DNA from: Methylomonas sp.
Lineage (GTDB): Bacteria > Pseudomonadota > Gammaproteobacteria > Methylococcales > Methylomonadaceae
Assembly (NCBI GenBank): GCA_028688235.1
Contig: JAQTYP010000174.1
Coordinates: 1-7,131 of the forward strand
Length of the DNA: 7,131 nucleotides
Direction of reading: 5' to 3'
Shown here: positions 6,001 to 7,131 of the stretch, in pieces
Position numbering within the stretch: the stretch's first letter is position 1
Layout of the letters: each line of letters begins with the position of its first letter
The notes under the pieces: generated by a model
Seen by the model: the letters and a program-made list of their open reading frames with translations, nothing else
Database searches by the model: none
What the model was told of the DNA's origin: nothing
Translations under genes and position numbers: made by a program

Positions 6001-7131
6001 CGAATCAATGCGCTTAATAGCCTGGATTTGGTTTGCGTCGAAAATAACTGCACATCCCCATACAGCACCAAACCCAAAGGATCGATTTCGATCAAGCGGT
6101 CCCGAGCCGGTTCGGACAAAACGGCTAACCAGGCCATCAAGCCGCGCAATGCGGTGACAATGCCGCCGTCGACGCCGGTTGTTAGCGCCCATACCCGATT
6201 GACCAATAAGCCGTCCTTGATTTTTCCAGCGATGTAGCCGGCCGCCAAATATTCAGCGACGCTACGATGCACATAGCTGAATTCGTTGCCCGCCTTTCTA
6301 TACAAGCGGGTCTTTAAGGCGGCGCGGCTTGCCTCGGGAAGGTTAAGAGACGCAATACTGACGCGGCCCGGTTGAGCATAGCCTTCGCTGAAGCCCGACA
6401 GGTTGGCGAGCAGTTGAATTGCACATAACAAGCCCGCGGCGTCGAGTAAGCTTGGAATATTCACGGGGGCTTTTTCCGCAACGCGGTGATCGTCGTTGAA
6501 TTCCGTTGCTAGCTTTTCCGATGCTAGGCGATAGACCTCTTGCTTGGTGTTCGGCCATCCCCTTTTCTCCCTTACCGCATCAATCAACATATCCAACGTT
6601 TGCGGGTTGTCCAGCAAGCCGGATAGGCCGATGCGCTCCGCTTTTTCGATGAAACTATCCGCATCGCCGACACGGCCATCGTTGGCGAGTATCGTCTTGA
6701 CGTCGCCGGAATTTAAAGGATTTAAATACAATTGAACTAGTTCTTGGGACGGGCTGACTTTGGCTAAATCCTTGTTATCCAATGCCCCCTGCCAATCGGC
6801 TTCGCGGCAGGAAATACGGAACCGTTTGCAGCCTAATTTATTGAGTTTGCCGCGAATGGCCCCCAATGGCGTTCGCGCGTCGTCCTTACCAGCCCGCGCT
6901 TCGTCGAGACCGTCGATAAACAGGGTTTTGTCTCGCCATTCCTCATTATTCAAATCGATAAAGTCTCTGGCGGAAATGTAATAGCTGTCGTCGGTATTAT
7001 CCGCTTCGGCTTCGAACAGCGTGGATTTGCCGGCACCCGGTTCACCCAGCAAGACATAAGCCGGCAGGTCTCTGTAGTCGGCGATAGGACGGCTTTCCGC
7101 AGAAAAATCTTCCGTGGTTTTGTCGGTGACG
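3099..7131 (-). CDS. Large STAND/NACHT-type NTPase with C-terminal PD-(D/E)XK nuclease, putative defence protein (partial, 5' end outside window)
   Basis: The frame is open from the right edge to a TAA at 3101-3099, giving 1343 visible residues (numbered from the first in-window codon). A Walker A motif GEPGAGKS (29-36, nt 7046-7023) and a Walker B motif LFIDGLDE (70-77, nt 6923-6900) mark a P-loop NTPase. RFRISCREADW (103-113) fits a sensor-1 strand, and FSYVHRSVAEYLAAGYIA (284-301) matches the His/Glu helix found after NACHT domains. Residues about 340-1190 look alpha-helical and repeat-like, with no motif I can name. The C-terminus carries a PD-(D/E)XK pattern: Asp1235, then Glu1252-Ile-Lys1254 within LPIEIKRD, then a helix with Gln1267/Gln1268 and Tyr1273, preceded by a plausible helix 1 around 1198-1216. 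No signal peptide or membrane segment is visible, so it is probably cytoplasmic. By analogy with known STAND systems, I infer that the long middle part senses a trigger, the NTPase switches or oligomerises, and the nuclease cuts DNA. No in-frame ATG or GTG occurs between the edge and the Walker A motif, so the true start is outside. The central part is unusually AT-rich. Confidence 0.85.
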   Translation of the reverse strand, partial: VTDKTTEDFSAESRPIADYRDLPAYVLLGEPGAGKSTLFEAEADNTDDSYYISARDFIDLNNEEWRDKTLFIDGLDEARAGKDDARTPLGAIRGKLNKLGCKRFRISCREADWQGALDNKDLAKVSPSQELVQLYLNPLNSGDVKTILANDGRVGDADSFIEKAERIGLSGLLDNPQTLDMLIDAVREKRGWPNTKQEVYRLASEKLATEFNDDHRVAEKAPVNIPSLLDAAGLLCAIQLLANLSGFSEGYAQPGRVSIASLNLPEASRAALKTRLYRKAGNEFSYVHRSVAEYLAAGYIAGKIKDGLLVNRVWALTTGVDGGIVTALRGLMAWLAVLSEPARDRLIEIDPLGLVLYGDVQLFSTQTKSRLLSALIREAQTTGFPNRDWHTTAFSALCTKDMAGDLKQVLGNSGRSDGEQYLLYCLLKGLCYSEGIDELKSTLLELIRDNTYWESIRSYALTAFMHQYPEDVESLLLLADDLRRGKTEETESSLIETLLDRLFSCKISAANIFNYLIRPKNTHTISYHYFWQASFSQRLSDDDIPIVLDELFSRGAEFLETLPHEYLIEVAGHLLLRGLKVHGSIVSAERLYRWLSIGADQYGQGRIQYKQLEQIREWLSAQPDIYFDLLAIGLKQINLVENISSEIRDIYERLRYATPPARLGFWWLDQCLSETQLEVRCAYFKEAFWSLQNKQGCSGLSLDYFVNWLEAHPEFLETYNNLIFWPIEDWRLKDAESRKKWANKHNDELSKRLKFLHTHKEKIAHGDAHPSVFYQLAIAFNHIVTVNGKSPDERLSEFLNGDEVLINAAKTGLRKILLRPDLPSSREILALAAKNQEFHYIRLPFLVCLDLLYQENPTILETLSDDLLLTALAFCFSEGTFNEAWLKSLCQSKPRLVAEIFLEYVTTLLSAKSQYIHGLHNLAYDQEFREIAKLTAIPLLNKCPVRGYKDHISHLHYLLEAAIAHADKAQLLALVEEKRSCKGMDQAQRIFWLATGLVIGPSNYEEAIRKTVGTNTERINRLSQFLYPSFASKMYDRYDLPCSTKRLLIELLAPRCQPNWPRGGGFVTRSMEERDYVRSLLNNLAANSGEDAEKALNDLLEQPKLIAWHTLIRDAQQTQQISRREALYKHPDACQVIETLNNRKPANVADLAVLALDCLQQLAAEMHTSSTNPYQHFWNLKGKEALDPKETYSEEDPRYEEVSRNYLADRLKPMLLKYDVAVEPEALQANEKRADIKLSFIHEGRSYYLPIEIKRDYHRDLWKTIHQQLIPRYTISPETEGRGLYLVLWFNFKRLPTHPQGLPPPKSATQLMDMLKATLTPAERKLIDVFVLDVSATTPSKPS

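Noticed and set aside
7050..7052. TTG as the start codon of the large NTPase-nuclease gene
   Set aside because: Starting here would leave only two residues before the Walker A motif. The frame stays open to the right edge and encodes a plausible strand (DLPAYVLLGE) leading into the P-loop, so the gene continues outside the window.

Overview
The window looks like chromosomal DNA of a Gram-negative proteobacterium. It encodes an outer-membrane TonB-dependent receptor and a Tat-exported periplasmic binding protein, both of which need a double-membrane envelope. Base composition is moderate (roughly 50-55% GC outside the middle of the large gene). A gammaproteobacterium is my best guess, and a methanotroph-like member of the Methylococcales is possible, but no marker gene fixes the taxon.

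All genes that I accept lie on the minus strand, so transcription reads from right to left. From right to left: (1) 7131-3099, a very large protein (1343 residues visible, 5' end outside the window). It has a STAND/NACHT-type NTPase near its N-terminus, about 850 residues of probable alpha-helical sensor or scaffold, and an intact-looking PD-(D/E)XK nuclease at its C-terminus. This is the most interesting element and is a candidate anti-phage defence protein. (2) 3098-2804, an intergenic region with a perfect 10-bp inverted repeat followed by a T-run (a probable terminator) and several smaller dyads. (3) 2803-809, a complete 664-residue TonB-dependent receptor with a good Shine-Dalgarno site. 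(4) 724-1, the N-terminal 241 residues of a Tat-exported ABC-transporter solute-binding protein of the ferric-iron/thiamine type, cut by the left edge.

The receptor and the binding protein form a plausible uptake unit: substrate crosses the outer membrane through the TonB-dependent barrel and is captured in the periplasm by the binding protein, with permease and ATPase genes presumably to the left. They are separated by 84 bp, and an identical 11-nt element (AAAACTTAGGA on the minus strand) lies 70-100 nt upstream of both start codons, which hints at shared control. The large NTPase-nuclease gene appears functionally separate from the uptake genes. It is a mosaic in composition: its central part is about 33% GC where I counted it, against about 56% in its NTPase-encoding part.
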